This document shows positions 19,963 to 33,237 of a stretch of 64,000 nt of DNA, in pieces. The position numbers and the translations under genes were made by a program. The stretch lies in NCBI GenBank assembly GCA_015501075.1, contig JADNYJ010000001.1, positions 310,001-374,000 on the forward strand, given 5' to 3'. This DNA is from Gymnopilus junonius. Its lineage: Eukaryota > Basidiomycota > Agaricomycetes > Agaricales > Galerinaceae. The stretch's first letter is position 1; every line of letters begins with the position of its first letter. The notes under the pieces are model-generated. The model did not search any database. It was not told the DNA's origin and saw only the letters and a program-made list of their open reading frames with translations.

Positions 19963-22900
19963 TCATGACTCTATGTCCACAATGCGTTTTACATATCCCA
20001 CTCTCTCGAAATAGATTTTCAGTGGTTGGCGAACCTCTGGTGCTACGTCACGTGCTAGTAGCTCTGTGGCAAGAGGATATATAACAGACAAGTATTGCGT
20101 GAACTGCATCGAAGAATGAGTATTCGTTGTTTTCAAGTAATACATGGTAGGCTTACATCTTGCCGGTCAAAACGACAGAAGCCCTCCACGATTTCTGCCA
20201 CAACAGGAGTCCAAGCAGAGATATTTTTGCTCTGACTGTCAGCTTTTAATTTGTTGAAATCTCGCAGCACTCCGACTCCGAGTCTATCTTGCGAAATCAG
20301 TAGGTGTTAAGGTCTGTAAAGAAACCATTACTCACGGTACTAAACGTTCAGCAATCTGAGGGCGTGCTGCTTGATGTTCCGGTCTTGTATCGTGGTACAT
20401 TCGTAGCAGTACATGGACCAAGGTAGCAGCGCTGCTCGATTCCTGTTTGAGCAAGTTCGGCAGGTGCTTCATGAATCCTACGGTTGGTTTAGCATCTAAA
20501 AATTCATAACTACAAATGTTAATACTCACCAACTTTCCATAAACCAGTGCGGAGATCCTTGTCCTCGTTGAAGGACCGAGCAAACTGATAACTTTGATCT
20601 AGAACACTCATCATGCGCAGAAGTTGCGTCGGAGGAATGATATTATATATTTCATCATTTCGGAGCAGGTCATTTGTAGTTTCGATGAGGAGCAACTGGA
20701 GGACGCATTTCACAATGATTTGCTTGAAGATCCTACGACGATCAGTGAGAGATGCCCTGGCATCAGGTTTAGGAACTTCATTGCTTGGGGAAAGAGGGGC
20801 AGGTATTATGGCTACGCCATTCGATTCTGGCGCAATTTGGAAATTTCAGTCAGATGAAAAGGCGATATGATTCAGATCGTACCAGAATGTGATTCAACAG
20901 CTTCAGATGGATTATCAATCTCAACTCTTAGGCTCTCGTCGAAGAGTTGATACGGAGTAGTCGTCCTGAAAAGTCGAACAAAAGTCGTTGTCACTCGTTC
21001 CCATCTAGCAGGATTGAGCTTGTTAACGTTACTTTCAAGGAGTTGCTGTAAACAAGATGTCCCAATGCGCGCCAAAGTGTCGTTCTCTGTAGAATTTAAA
21101 AAGATGCAATATAGATGCAATATAGACCAAGAGAAGTTGACACACCTTGGCAAATGCAAACACAGAGTAGATCCAATAACCCATCTAGGAAGCGTTCCAA
21201 AATGTCGAAATAGAATGTATAGAGGTCAATCAGATCCCGGAGGGCCTGGATCATCGTGGTGGATAACCAGACACTCATGTCTTCCTGTGTGCTGAACCGA
21301 GAGACATCCTGGCTCGACTTCAAGACTGCGAAAATTGGAAACAGGAGTTCCTGACAGACAGTGTCCCAGAATTCCACTGGGTAGGTTGCCCCGTAAGTTT
21401 TGAGAGTCGAAAAAAGAGAGTCAAGCGCGCTGGTACGAAGTCAAATATATGAAAATAAGTATAGGGACTACAACGTACAGTCGCCTGACTTCTAGATCTT
21501 CGCCATTCATGATGATGTCATAAAAACCGAAAAGAACAGGGAACCAGAATCTAATCATACTGTCCTCTGTGGGCTGATCAGGATTGTCATTCTCGAGCCT
21601 CAATGAGCATTCCGGGGTCTGAAGCATGACTGGAATAACTCCACGAAGCATAGCAATGGCCAACAAACTGATCTTCTGATATTTGCTCACTTTGCAAAAC
21701 TCGGTAATGCACACTGTCAAGTCAGCGAAGGCACCATGCTGAACTATGGCCGTGAAATGATCTCTATTAAGTCTGGTCACGATTTCGAAGGCAGAGTTGG
21801 CGACGCGTTCTGATTTTCTGTCAGTGACTCGCTTGTTGCAAAGAGTTCGAATACTAACCCGTAAGGACCTTCGAAGCTGCTGAAAATACACCAAACATTG
21901 TCCGCCAACCAGAACGCATGTTCTGCGCACGAGCCTGTATCATTTGCTGAAGACATTGCAGGACCTACATTAGAGCAAGATAGTCAGAACCGAAAAGGCT
22001 GAACGTGCTAAAAGGGGACACACGAGATCGCGAATATCTGGATTTTGATTATGAATCATGGTATATTCAAAAGGCTTTAGAAAATCCTTTTGAAATTTGA
22101 AATGAGGCAATTCTTCCTTTTCCAAAAAACGCATCGCAAGTTGACGAAGGGAGTCGAGAGCAAAACTCGCAACATGGGGATTGTTGTGACAACAGACCTA
22201 AAACAAATAATCAACAAATTAACGGAATTCTTTCTAGACCTCGTTTTCTTACAAGATTAAAATGCTCTCCAAGAATATCCCATAAATTGGACCATTCCAA
22301 GCGTATTCGAGTCATGTTATAGTAGGAGATGTCCACCAATTTTTGCAAACTGAATAAGCGGGGGTGCTGTGATAATCCAGACCCTTGTATTTCCTCCCAA
22401 GAAACATCACACAGAGCTTGCACAAAATCAACAATAGCGGTCTGGGAATATCCTCGATGAGTCCTGCAATTTATATTGGTAAAGCGAGATTGTACTTACG
22501 CCAGACAGGTAATGGCTCAATGAGAAAACCATATCAGCTGCAACAGTAATATGAGTTGACCGACTTTCGTTTGCTAACTCTTCAGTGGGAATCTTTCGCG
22601 AACGGCTTCAACGAATAATCAGCATGTGAAACATCGCATCTCAAAACAAATAAAATTCACCCCTTTTTACCGGATTCCGCCACATCCACTCCACTGCTAA
22701 TTAGTTGCATGTGTTCCAGTTGACTAACGCATGTTAGGACCTCATGCCATGAGCCTTTAAGGTTATTCCCTTCAGTAACCGCGACATCTAGAAGAGCTTT
22801 GATGGCCTCCATGTTCTTGGTTTTCATTTCCCCTAAATTGTTGAGGAACGTGAATTTCGCCAAGGTCGTAACGAATGCGTTTCGCTGTAACTCCAAATCG

Positions 22901-25900
22901 AAGAAGCAAACAATGCGTATAGCGTTTTTGAACCCCTCCAAGCATAATTCAACGACTTCCAAATCATCAGTCTCTTGAAGGGGTCCAGATAAACCCGCGA
23001 GGAAAGGAATCCATGCCACTTCAAACATTGGACGAACGTGAACAAAATGCGAGGCACTGAAAAACTGGTCGCCGCCCTTGGAACCCTTTCTCTGAGTTCG
23101 CATCATAGTCCTCAGGAGTGCCTAATACGCTCGGGGTCGATATGATTTATGAAGACGACTGCCAGACATACCTCAGTTTTATTTGCCATACCATTGGACT
23201 GCATTACATAAGCTTCCTTCTGTAGGTCCCTACCTACACTCGCAAGAGCGTTTGCAAGACCAGGGCCAGGGGGCAAAATACTCAGACCAACTTCGATTTC
23301 ATCCTTCATCCTAATTTCATTGTTAACAATTTCATCATAGATTTGGGATAAGAATTCTTCTGGGAGATCTTGTCCTTCATTGATTCCACGATTGTTCTTG
23401 AGGAAGTCAGCCTTCGTCATGCGTTTCTTAATTTGAGGATTATGGGCATCCGTATTTAGCATGATCACAGAATAAGCGAGGACGTAAGCAGATTCTATGA
23501 CATCGTCACAGGTGGAATTAGCTCAAGCAGAAAACCACTTACCTGCAGAAGCGAACGGGGTCTTGACGTTACCAGCAATATAGCGCTCGGCAAACTTCAA
23601 CATAAATCGATCAATCTTCTGAGCTTCACCCGGTAATCGGAAAGACTGGAGGAACAATCGCAGAGCATCCACAAAGGGTATATCTCGGAACTCTAGATGG
23701 TCCACAAAAGCGTGCATGATAGCAACATTTTCATCGTCCCTAATTCGAGAAAAAATTGATTTTGCGAAACTGGAAAAGACAAGGAACAAACCCTTCGCCT
23801 AGATATTCACCAATCATGACCTTATTGAGACCATCTGTGGTCAGTAGAAAGATGGCTATGTCTTGAGGAGCGCTGCTGGCTATAAAACTAGTTTCAATCA
23901 AGAATTGAATGCCCTGTTTTGCTCGGTGAGAACCGCAGCGTGGACATGATCGACAAACTTAACTCTTTTAGGTTTATAATTGAATTTCTTTATACCCTCA
24001 AGCAATGTTGTTTTTTTCTGCTTTGCGCTCTCGAACTTGGTAGGATCGTCTGCAATGTCAGGGGTGGCCTGTCTGAACGTTTCGACGCTTCCGGCCCCAA
24101 CAGAAAGCCTCTCCTGATGGGTATCCGGAGTAGCGGGGTCCTTTCGAGTCTCTTCCACTTGAGAGCGTGCTGATGCTAAGGAAGCGCCTTCTTCAGAACC
24201 TTTATTAGTTGTGGCCGTTCCCCATGTCACCAGTGATCTAAGGACAGCAACAAGACATTCCAGGCCTTGTCTGCGTAGCTGAGACTCCGATAGTCCCATG
24301 GTAGACGTATCCATAGTGCCAGGAACTGATAAGCCGATTACATTCCAAGAGATTTGTGAATTATTTTGAATTTTATGAGTAGGACTTAGAGCAGGACTAG
24401 GGGGTTCTGGTCCTCTTTGAGCGTTCGTTGAAGAGGACAAGGTTCCGAATTTGGATATGATGTTCATGAGGCTGTCAAACGGGCTTTAGACACTTTTTGA
24501 AGAAAAGTAATTGTATGGCTGGGCTTACTGCTCGTATATATTATCTGCTGCCTCGCTGTCACAATCGTAGTTGAGAAACAATTCAACCAGGGCTTGGGGG
24601 TCTTGACATAATCTAGAAAACATGCCGAGAATGACCGCTTTTTGCTTCAGTGTGGATGTTCTCATTTCAAGAATGGGAATGAAAATTTCATGGAGAAGGA
24701 CTTCGATCTCTTTCTAGAAGATGCTGTGAATAAACATTCTTGACTATGACACAATTTGGATACAGACTTTCATTTTTGTCCTCATCCCCGAAAGGACACG
24801 CCAAAAGATTTCCACGCTAATTTCAAAAACCTGAGGGACGGAGCTGACAGCGTTCCTACTGAGACACAGGCAGAGGTATTGGTTAATGGCTTGTACGAAA
24901 GTTGTTGCTTCGTTTGTTGAACTTGAATAGATAATTGCGGAAGGATCGACAAATAACGGCATGTGAGAGTTAAGTACAGTCAAGACTAGCTGCAACGACA
25001 ACAATCTTGATCGCATGCCATGCGATTTGAGGTCCCTTTCGCTAACATCGAGATATTAGTGGCTGAAACACATAGAAACACCTTTCTAACCTTTCGGCAT
25101 TAAGGGGTTTCATCGTCAGCTTACACAGGGCCCTGAAAACCAGAAAGGCATCTTTAACAAATAGGTCATCCAGACTAAGTTGATGAGCGCCTGGTCCTGC
25201 TTCATGGTCAGAACGAAAATCAGGAGACTTTGGGCCATGCCTGAATAACCATTCCATGAGCTAATATAATGGATAAACAAGAGGAAGCATACAATGTCAA
25301 AGACGATTCTTCATCTGCGATAGCTTCTAAACCATCTCCTGGTGAATTGTTTGTAGTGTCTTCAGAATTAGATATATTCTTAGGTTGAGCATTGTCTTGT
25401 TGTCCCATTGAATGTGTAAATGATTCGAAAGTGGACGAGAGATCATTTTCGAGATCTGACTGGCTTAGCATAGTTTCTGACGAGCTTGAAAATTTTCTGC
25501 GCCGGCATCGGGTAAAAACGTGGTGAACCATTTGCGTAAGACCGCCTTGCGCTACCATTTGGTTCACAGGGTCCGTACTGAGCAAGAATATGTTATAAAC
25601 AGTTCGGACAGCCTTGAGGAGGGAAGAATGATGAACAAGAATAGTGGGAGACAACACCAACGACAGCAGTGCTTTCACGATCTGTAGCGAGACTGCGTCG
25701 GGAGTCGTCTCTGTGTGACACGAAGTAATTGTATGAGCAACCAAGTCGACGAGGGATGGAAGAGGGACATTGGTCTGTGAACTTCCTGCAATTGCATTCC
25801 GCCCTGTAGGTTGTGGCGAGGGAGGCGGAGACGGAATTGGATATGATACAGAACGATCATCTTCCCTAAAAAAGGAATATGAGATAAGTTTAGAGATGCA

Positions 25901-26566
25901 ATCCAGACTAGCAATCATAAGTTTCTCGTTTCTCGTTTCGCATGCCAGCCGTAAAGGTTCAAATATTTCACGAGGTCGATCCCCACCCTGGTTAGACCGA
26001 ATCAAATCCAGAGCGCGCTGGGTACTTTCACGAAGCGGGGCAGATCGTCGCGCCTCTTTAGAAGATAGAATAGTTTCCAATGCTGTTGTTATGAGAACCA
26101 TGGAAACACTGGAACCTCTTGAAATTGTCATTGAGCGCTTGTGCGCTGAGCCGGAGGACGAAACGTTTGACGGCGTATGCGGTCTAGATTCAAGTCGTAC
26201 ATCACTCGACATCTCGTAAGATTTGGAATCTGGGAAAGAATGCTCGCGGAATGGAGTCGGTTTTACTTGCTCATCTAACTTGGAAGGTATTGGAGGTGCT
26301 GTTGTGCCCTCGGAATCTGGATCTACATCACCGCTCCTGGGGATGTTATGTGCTGGTGTCTCATCGTATGAGATAGCGTTCTCGGGCTGAACGGTGTCTA
26401 TCTCCTGTTGAAGGTCCTCAAAGTCTTGTGGCTTGGAATGACTTTGGTCAGCAATGGCTTCAGGAGCCTGTTCACGAGCGCTCTCGTCGGTATCGTTGTG
26501 AGATGTGCCGGAGTCGGAGTGCGGGACAAAGTCAGGCTGCGGTTGGCATGCCTTGTCGGGTTCCAT
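19963..26566 (-). CDS. SEC7: SEC7/BIG-type ARF guanine nucleotide exchange factor
   Basis: A very large, many-exon protein that activates ARF GTPases at the trans-Golgi. The N-terminus is acidic and disordered ([18 protein letters not shown]), followed by DCB- and HUS-type helical regions ([20 protein letters not shown]). The Sec7 domain has [18 protein letters not shown], then [18 protein letters not shown] with the catalytic glutamate in [10 protein letters not shown], and [18 protein letters not shown] with [20 protein letters not shown] regions fill the C-terminal half. The last intron, at about 20106-20158, joins GFCRFDRQD to [19 protein letters not shown], ending VKRIVDIES at 19963. I chose the ATG at 26566 ([16 protein letters not shown]) because the preceding 40 codons back to an in-frame ATG at 26686 do not look protein-like; the true 5' end is uncertain. 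It converges on SLA1 with 63 bp between stops. Confidence 0.92.
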
Positions 26567-27637
26567 CCAATAGTCAAAAGAGGAACAGGATATCCCAGTT
26601 CCTTGTGAGCACCAGGCGATTCGTAGCGGCGGTAGTGGACGTTTGACGGTCACTATACAGTAATTTGTTTTTCCTTGTATGGGCATTTCACGTTTGAATG
26701 TCCGCTGTAGCGCCGAATATGTATGCCGGGAGGCCGAGGCTGCCCAACCTGTGCTTCAGACTTCTAATATGTAGTACCATCGGAACTCCGCTTGCTGTCG
26801 GAATTGCCGATCTAGACTGTCTCGTGATAAGTCCGCAGCTCGCGTGCAATTGATATCGAGTCTTGCAGTTCTAAACTTCTTACGCTCTGTGCATGCGTCT
26901 CTGCACGCTTGTACTAGTTCTGGTACGCTTCATTTCTCCTGATGTTCTGGGAGTCACCGTAATGCTCGGACTACGGGATTTTGGGTCTCTGAATCCATCT
27001 TCCCTTCCTCCCCTATCTTATGCATCTACGAAGCTGCAAATTGCAGTCGAGATAGTATGTGCTGACATTATTTGGTGAATAACCCGCCCTCCATTGAGTC
27101 CTCAAGAGCTCGTCCTCTAATTGTGACATTGCAATGCCTTTGGCGGGCGGGAAAGTTCTGTGATTTTCTGTTGCGTCTTTTTGAAACTCACTAACCACCC
27201 CACTTCTGGACACAATACCTGGTCAATCCTCAAATTTCCATTCATTGACATATGTAGTATGTCCTCATCAAATTTGACCAGAAACCGGTGCTTACTAGTC
27301 GATAGATTGAGAGATTCAAAATGACCGGTCGGAGTTTTTTTTTGAAACTCCATCACTTTGTTAGTACTTCAAGGAAGTTGGCAAGTCCCTGCATCTGTTC
27401 GCCTTCGATTGATTATCGGAGATGGCATAAGCTTTAAATAGTCTATTACTGGACACTCTGTTTGGAAGGTAGGTAGGTGGGTTAACCGGAAAGGTCCCAA
27501 TACAGTAGTAACGATAGTTTCATTAAGTCTGATTGCTGCTAGGTATACGTATAGGTAACAGTTTATAGTGGAACATCAAGCAAATAAACTTCTACGATTT
27601 TATAAGGGGCATGATAGACTGTCATGAAAGAAGGTCA
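26567..27637. other. About 1.07 kb intergenic region, SEC7 promoter side and PMP47 3' side
   Basis: No gene is supported. The part next to 26567 should contain the SEC7 promoter and leader. Minus-strand frames of 66-79 codons at 27013-27356 overlap each other and resemble no family. If the last PMP47 intron is spliced as noted in that entry, its final codons would lie in the right-hand part of this stretch, near 27590-27610. Confidence 0.4.
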
Positions 27638-28995
27638 CTATAACCACAATATCCAAAATGAAGGGCATGACTTAGAACTCACTGCCTTTGTGATTTCAAA
27701 AATTCTGCGCTGGCCGGCGAAAAGAATAGCTGCCGTCAATACACTCTGCACGAGTTTGCTGCCCATGCCCCTATACAGGCCATCAATACCTTCATCCTTC
27801 AAAATAGTGATGAGACCGTCTAAGGATGACTTATATTTCAAAGCGTTCGCAGATCCAGCCTGAAGGCGACTCTTTACAACGCTGCGTAGAAATGAGTTCA
27901 CTATTCGTTATCTGAACCCGGTAGACCTTACATGTAAGGATACGTTATACTTGTCGCAACTTCAGCACTGTTCAGTGAGTGAGAGGAGGAAAAAGAGGGA
28001 AAAAGTTACCAAGCTTAGAGAGTGCGCCTAGTATGAAGTAGTCGACATCGGATAGTACCGCAATGGCAGTGGCAGCGCCAATTGCACGAAGCCTCGCCGT
28101 ACGTCTTGATATTAGAAGATTTTTCAGCTGTTCAAAAGTAGTATACTGTATAATAGGGTTAATGACAAGAACGAGGGCAGGGCCTATCCCTCGCCAAAAT
28201 GCGCTAAACGAATGAAAAAAAAAATTGTAGCAGTAGTGGAGCCCAGATGATACGCTGACGGACCTAATACCATCTTTGGCGATAATGCTTTGTACTGTTT
28301 CCCAGAATCCAAGTTTTCTGGAGACAGGCTTTTGGTTTGAATCTGATCCCATGGTCTGAACCGCTTGAGAAGTTTGAATAACCCAAATAGGATTGCTGAT
28401 AATGGTAGTGGCAGAACCTAGGAAGTATAGCGGAGTCTTTAACGAGAGATGCAGTACTGAAAAAAAAAACGTACCCGCAATTAGCCCAGTAAGCATAGAC
28501 TCCAGGGTATCAAGCGCCTTGCGACGTCCATGCTTTGATCGGAGAATCACATCCCTCGACCGTTCATAGAAGTAATAGTAAACACTGAAATCTATAAGGA
28601 TGCATGGCTACAGCAACAGCAGAGGAGGCACATACCCGTTTGTGATAGCTATACCCAGCAGGCTTGATCCAAGGCCACTGTACAAGCCGAGGATTCCTTC
28701 GCGTTTGATGATATCAAGGAGCGCTTGATATGTAGACTACAACAGAGGCGTCATGTCGTTAAGTGAAGAGGTCGGTGCGCATCATTACATTGAGATCCCA
28801 ACCTTCTGGTCATTCTTGGTCTCAACCGCAGCTCGCGTGGAAAGAAAAATTAAGGGACTGGATAAGAGAGGTATAGACGACAGAGCGGTGTCAACGACGA
28901 AGATAACCTGGCAAGCTTGTTACACACTATGTTGCCGTCATTGCAACGATGCCGCCAGCAGCGCCTGCAATTGAGTGGATGGCAGAGTCACTCAT
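27638..28995 (-). CDS. Peroxisomal adenine-nucleotide carrier, PMP47/ANT1-like (mitochondrial carrier family)
   Basis: A six-helix carrier. The start MSDSAIHSIAGAAGGIVAM joins across an intron to TATYPLIFLSTRAAVETKND, the first carrier signature in its peroxisomal form. Repeat two has GLIAG, then SATTIISNPIWVIQTSQAV; repeat three has LGALSKL, VATSITYPY and VKSRLQAGSANALKYKSSLD. IINPIIQYTTFEQLKNLL-type sequence (here NPIIQYTTFEQLKNLL) is a hallmark of PMP47. These carriers bring ATP into peroxisomes for fatty-acid activation. The frame ends ITKAVSSKSCPSFWILWL at 27638, but a gtgagt donor after ITKA may be used, in which case the last residues come from a further exon near 27600. Several short introns interrupt the gene. 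The ATG at 28995 gives the conserved N-terminus. Confidence 0.88.
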
Positions 28996-29366
28996 GTTTC
29001 AAAGCTAGAGAGGTGAATTTCAAAGAGGGCAGAAGGGAAGAACAGGTGATTGAGGAAAAGGGTAATCGCAAACTATTTCGGGTGTCGGTTATATAACATA
29101 TTAATTCACATGCTAATTCACGACAGGCTTCTTCCAGTTCCGGCTGAACCAGATCCTTAATTAATGAAGTAAAACGACTCTTTGACGGACTTTATTAGAC
29201 ATTTACGTAAGTAATTTAAAGAACAATATCTTGCTACCTCGGATAAAAGACGACGAAACTAATCTTTTACGTATTAATGAATGACCATGCCCTGTGCCTA
29301 CACACAGTCACACTATCTCAACTCCATTGTAGTTCTCGCTGTACAAGGAGCAATAGTTAATACCCT
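28996..29366. other. 371 bp promoter region of the PMP47-like gene and 3' flank of the E2 gene
   Basis: AT-rich, no open frame of interest. It contains one cctcgg (29237-29242), the core of the FarA/FarB fatty-acid response element known from filamentous fungi, about 240 bp upstream of the PMP47 start. A single 6 bp match is expected by chance fairly often. Confidence 0.35.
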
Positions 29367-32300
29367 TTAACCCTCCAGCTTCTTTAAAAGTTTCTTCAGC
29401 TCTTCAATATCCTTCGCAAAACTCGCAGAACCTTCGGACTTGGCATTTCCAGGATATACCCCTCCATCCGCTGTCAATTGTTTCCCATCGTCCATACTCA
29501 ACCATCTATCAAGTTGAGAAGATATACTACGAGCCTTTACACGGAAGTGGGTATGAACGATGTCGGCAAATGGCTCGGGGGGGCTTTTCAAATTTCCGAG
29601 CATCTTGAAAAATGTTACACTGTCGGTTCGCATGACAGACGAATTGCTACTCACAGCAGTTTTAACTACCATCCTTCGTACGTTTGCAGAATCTGCCATC
29701 CCAACCGTCAGTCTGAGACAGACCCACAAGGTGTAAATAACTTACAAGCTTGCGACTGAGGAGTACCGCTGCTTGAAGCCCAAGCGGGTTCGTTTAGATA
29801 CGGCTCGTCGCAAAGAATCATAGATTGTATAGAAATTAAAACCTAGGAATTACGTTTAAAAAAAGAATCACAGCTAGATTGTTACATACCTGAAGCAGGG
29901 TTGATTTGCCTGAAACCCATCCTGGTCCTTGCCAAGTGCCGAGCAGGGAAAGGCAAACTTTGCCATCCTACAACATCTTCAGTGGCAGAAATATACAAAC
30001 TCGAATGAGCTTACTGCATATAAATTAGGGTTGAAACGGAATTTTCCGCCATTCGTCTGAAACCGTATGATTTAAACAACGTATACAACGTATCCTTGTC
30101 AGTCTGCTCGAACAATGTTTTACTCACCGTCATGTATTTTACACTCGGAGGTGATTGGTTGTAGCTTGGTCCCAGGAAAATATCGAACAAAAAACTATCG
30201 AGTCTGGTCAATAAATAAGGTAGAATCGCTGCATGAGATTTTTACCATCCGTTGTGGTAGCTGCGCAGAAGAAAAATGCTAAGTATTTGATGTAGACGTT
30301 ACTGATTGAAAGACTGACGGTGTCCCTTCTGGGCCAGTAATCAAAGCTTTGATGATATCCACTCGAGTTTCATCTACCCTCAAGAAGATAGACGAACCCC
30401 ATGACACAGGCAGATTCGTTGTGAGTATCGCAAGCTAACGAGATGTCAGAGAGAGATCAAGCCGCACGATGTTACGCACTTCTTTCGCGATTGCCAGAGA
30501 TCGTTTTGGTATATCAGAATTAGCTAGCATGCGAGCTTCGTTGTCATAATAGAATTTGTAGTGGGGAGTTATGTCTGCGTCATCCTCTCCCACCACGGGG
30601 ATGGTCAAGTCACAGTATTCAAACCTCGTCCGAGTTGCCCAGTCCAAGTAGCTTTGCTGTACTACCGCCTCAGATGCACCGGGGTCCATACGATACTTGG
30701 TAGGTGATGTAGACGACGTTATTCTCGGAAGGGACGAATGCAGACGGTCAACGAATGCGTCACCTTTGGTGTCACGTAAAGAGCGGTCAATGGCTTTAAC
30801 AGTAGAAAGTATACGCCGGCAAAAACGAATGAGTTTAAGATTTTCGTCAGAAATGGGGGCAACAATCTCTTCTTCCGCTTTTTCCTTCGTATCAATGGTC
30901 ATGCGTTTCTGTTCTTCTGTCAACTCCTCTGGGCGGGTTTCGGGTACTTTGTTCCCTTCTAATCCTTTCAAGGCAGCTTGTGCTTGTATCGCGATCCCTT
31001 CCAGCAGCTCTCGAGGACCTGAACTCCCTTCATACACGATTGTGCGTTCACGTATTTGATTATTCTTTGCATTAACAGCCTTGACAAGGGATACAACCAT
31101 GATCGGCATAGCCATCATACTGGCAAGAGCTTCGTGGTTAGAGATCGTCTAGAGGACTGGTCAATAAGAAGCACATAGTACGGTTATGATCGAGGAGAAT
31201 TACCTCAAGCCACTCTAAAAGTTCAAAGTAGAGAATGGATCTGTCAGACATATCCGCTAGAGAATCATTTCGAAGGAGGCTACTACAAATGTGATTGAAG
31301 CGCCGGCGAAGGTGAGCTAACGTCGTTGGATGAACGAGGTAATCACTGGTTCGACCACCACCCTCGCGGTTGAGATTTGGGAGGAAGAGTCTTATGAAGC
31401 TAAGCAACTTCGCAATTTTCTCATCTTTGGCCCTTTGAGCGGCCAAAGCCTTCAACTGGCCAGTAGTCTAATACAGATAAGGGCGGAAAGAAAAGGCATT
31501 ACGATGGCACTCACATCTTCCGTAACATCTCCTGCGTAGCCTGTACCACCCTTGGCCTTCTTGCCAACCACATTCGCGTAGTACAGAACGTCTTCGTCGT
31601 CGACATCAAGAGCAGTCCCGTCAGTTTTGCGACGCTTGGTGTTCCTCATTGATGGGTCAGCAATATCTAATTGGTCTTGATTCTGTTCATTGAATAATTC
31701 TTCGAGCATTGTCAAGCCCACGCCCAAAATTACTCCTTGAAGATTTGAGCAATGGAAGAGTGGATCTTCTCCCGTGGACACATGTTTTTCGTGGTCTACT
31801 GAAACCGGTTCACCACAAGCTAAGCATACCTTTGAATGGCAACGCGGGCATATTTTGGTGACTCGGCTTCGTAGACGATCGATGTATACAGCAAAGTCTG
31901 GCTGAGGGTCTTCTTGAGTAAGTCGAGATACCAGACAAAAGCTAGTACTTACGTGTAACCCAAAGAAATCGCCCTTAATCCGAGGTATAGATGCACCACA
32001 GTCCTGCGGGCATGGCGCACTGGGTGTGCTGAGCTGGGAGTAAAGGCTGAATAGGAAACTTTGCTCTCCCCCCTCTGGGCACCCCTTCATCCATTGCCCC
32101 TGAGTTAATAATGGCACTGTTTCCTTCGTCTCATCTATCACCATTATCTCAGGGACTTCTTCAACTTCAATCACTTCTTCTTTGCGATCTTTGGAGAAGA
32201 AGATACCTACGAACCACAAACTAAGACGTCGAGGGACATGATAGAAATTTGATGTAACCTACCGGCATATGGATCTACATTGGCGTTGCCAGCAGCGTTC

Positions 32301-32774
32301 CCGCTTATTCCATTCATCTGTTCAAAGTCTGAATCATAGTCGACGTAGTTGTCGACATCTGCTAAATGTAAGCTTTGATAAAACTGGGCTGAACAGATAC
32401 GAATGTTTACCGTCTTCACCTTCGTCTTCTTGCTCCTCGTCAGAATTCATGTCCTCATCGTCATCTGTAGGTGTCTTACCACACATTATCACAATTTATT
32501 TCTGCAACATTTGACCGAGTTTAATCATACCGCTGGCCGCGCTCTCCTGTTCTCCATGGACGACTCCACATTTTCTTCCTTGATGTGATCAAATTTGCCC
32601 TCAAAAAAGCATTCCGCTGCCTGCATGACATCCTTATATTGCTTTAGAGCAGCACGCGCTTGAGCAGGCGTTGCTCCCTGTAAAGTTCAAGACGATCTTC
32701 ATATTTTCAGTTGCTGCATGCGGGTTGAAATTACATACCATCTCAACAAGTTGTTGAACATCGCTTTCCGACAT
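29367..32774 (-). CDS. Multidomain E2 ubiquitin enzyme: UBA, IBR-like zinc cluster, C-terminal BIRC6-type UBC
   Basis: The N-terminus, after an intron inside codon 12, reads MSESDVQQLVEMGATPAQA, then RAALKQYKDVMQAAECFF, a UBA-type ubiquitin-binding helix bundle. An acidic linker follows. A zinc cluster has CPQDCGASIP, then ICPRCHSKVCLACGEPV and a His/Cys pair (HVSTGEDPLFHCS), spaced like the IBR fold of RBR ligases. A helical middle region includes FIRLFLPNLNREGGGRTSDY. The C-terminal UBC domain has [50 protein letters not shown] with the catalytic Cys, and LISIQSMILCDEPYLNEPAW. It ends with a helix pair like that of BIRC6 (PPEPFADIVHTHFRVK) and IEELKKLLKKLEG. The UBC resembles BIRC6/UBE2O, enzymes that act as both E2 and E3. 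Roughly 20 exons; the exact middle joins are not all certain. Confidence 0.85.
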
Positions 32775-33237
32775 CTTCCATGGGATTGCACTCGCAGGTT
32801 GTCTGTTGTCAATGACTGGTATAAGTACTAAGTAGGGTGTCAAGAAGCTGGGCCAACCTTTGAACATGGTTACGTAAGACTGATTGACTTGGCCCAACGC
32901 CTAACCACTGCGGTTCAACGCATATGTATATGACGGTCTACATATATCAGCACACAAAACCACACGCAAACTAATAATACTCGGAGTACAGAGGCTGCCC
33001 GGCCCAAGGGGGAAGACAGGCAACAATAAAGTTAAAGATAGGACAACAAACGATCGTCGAAGAGAAATATCGTATAAAGCACAACTAAACAAGTGAACGG
33101 GAAAGACGCGCACTCAAAATCATGCATAGTATGTGAATACAATAAGATACCACTCCCGGGTAGATATGTAGCAGCCAGAAAAGACCCTAAGCACGAAATG
33201 TCAATAATAATAAAAGTCAACCTTCTAACAGACAGTC
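32775..33237. other. 463 bp between the E2 gene and OPY2
   Basis: Both flanking genes are on the minus strand, so this holds the OPY2 3' untranslated region and the E2 gene promoter. Nothing else is apparent. Confidence 0.4.

Noticed and set aside
26690..26760. ccgggaggccgaggctgccc resembling part of an SRP or Alu-type RNA.
   Set aside because: No matching second half, no GNAR tetraloop helix and no Pol III terminator or boxes that fit.
26893..27356. Frames of 60-79 codons on both strands in the SEC7-PMP47 gap.
   Set aside because: They overlap one another, lack recognisable motifs and have no supporting splice structure.
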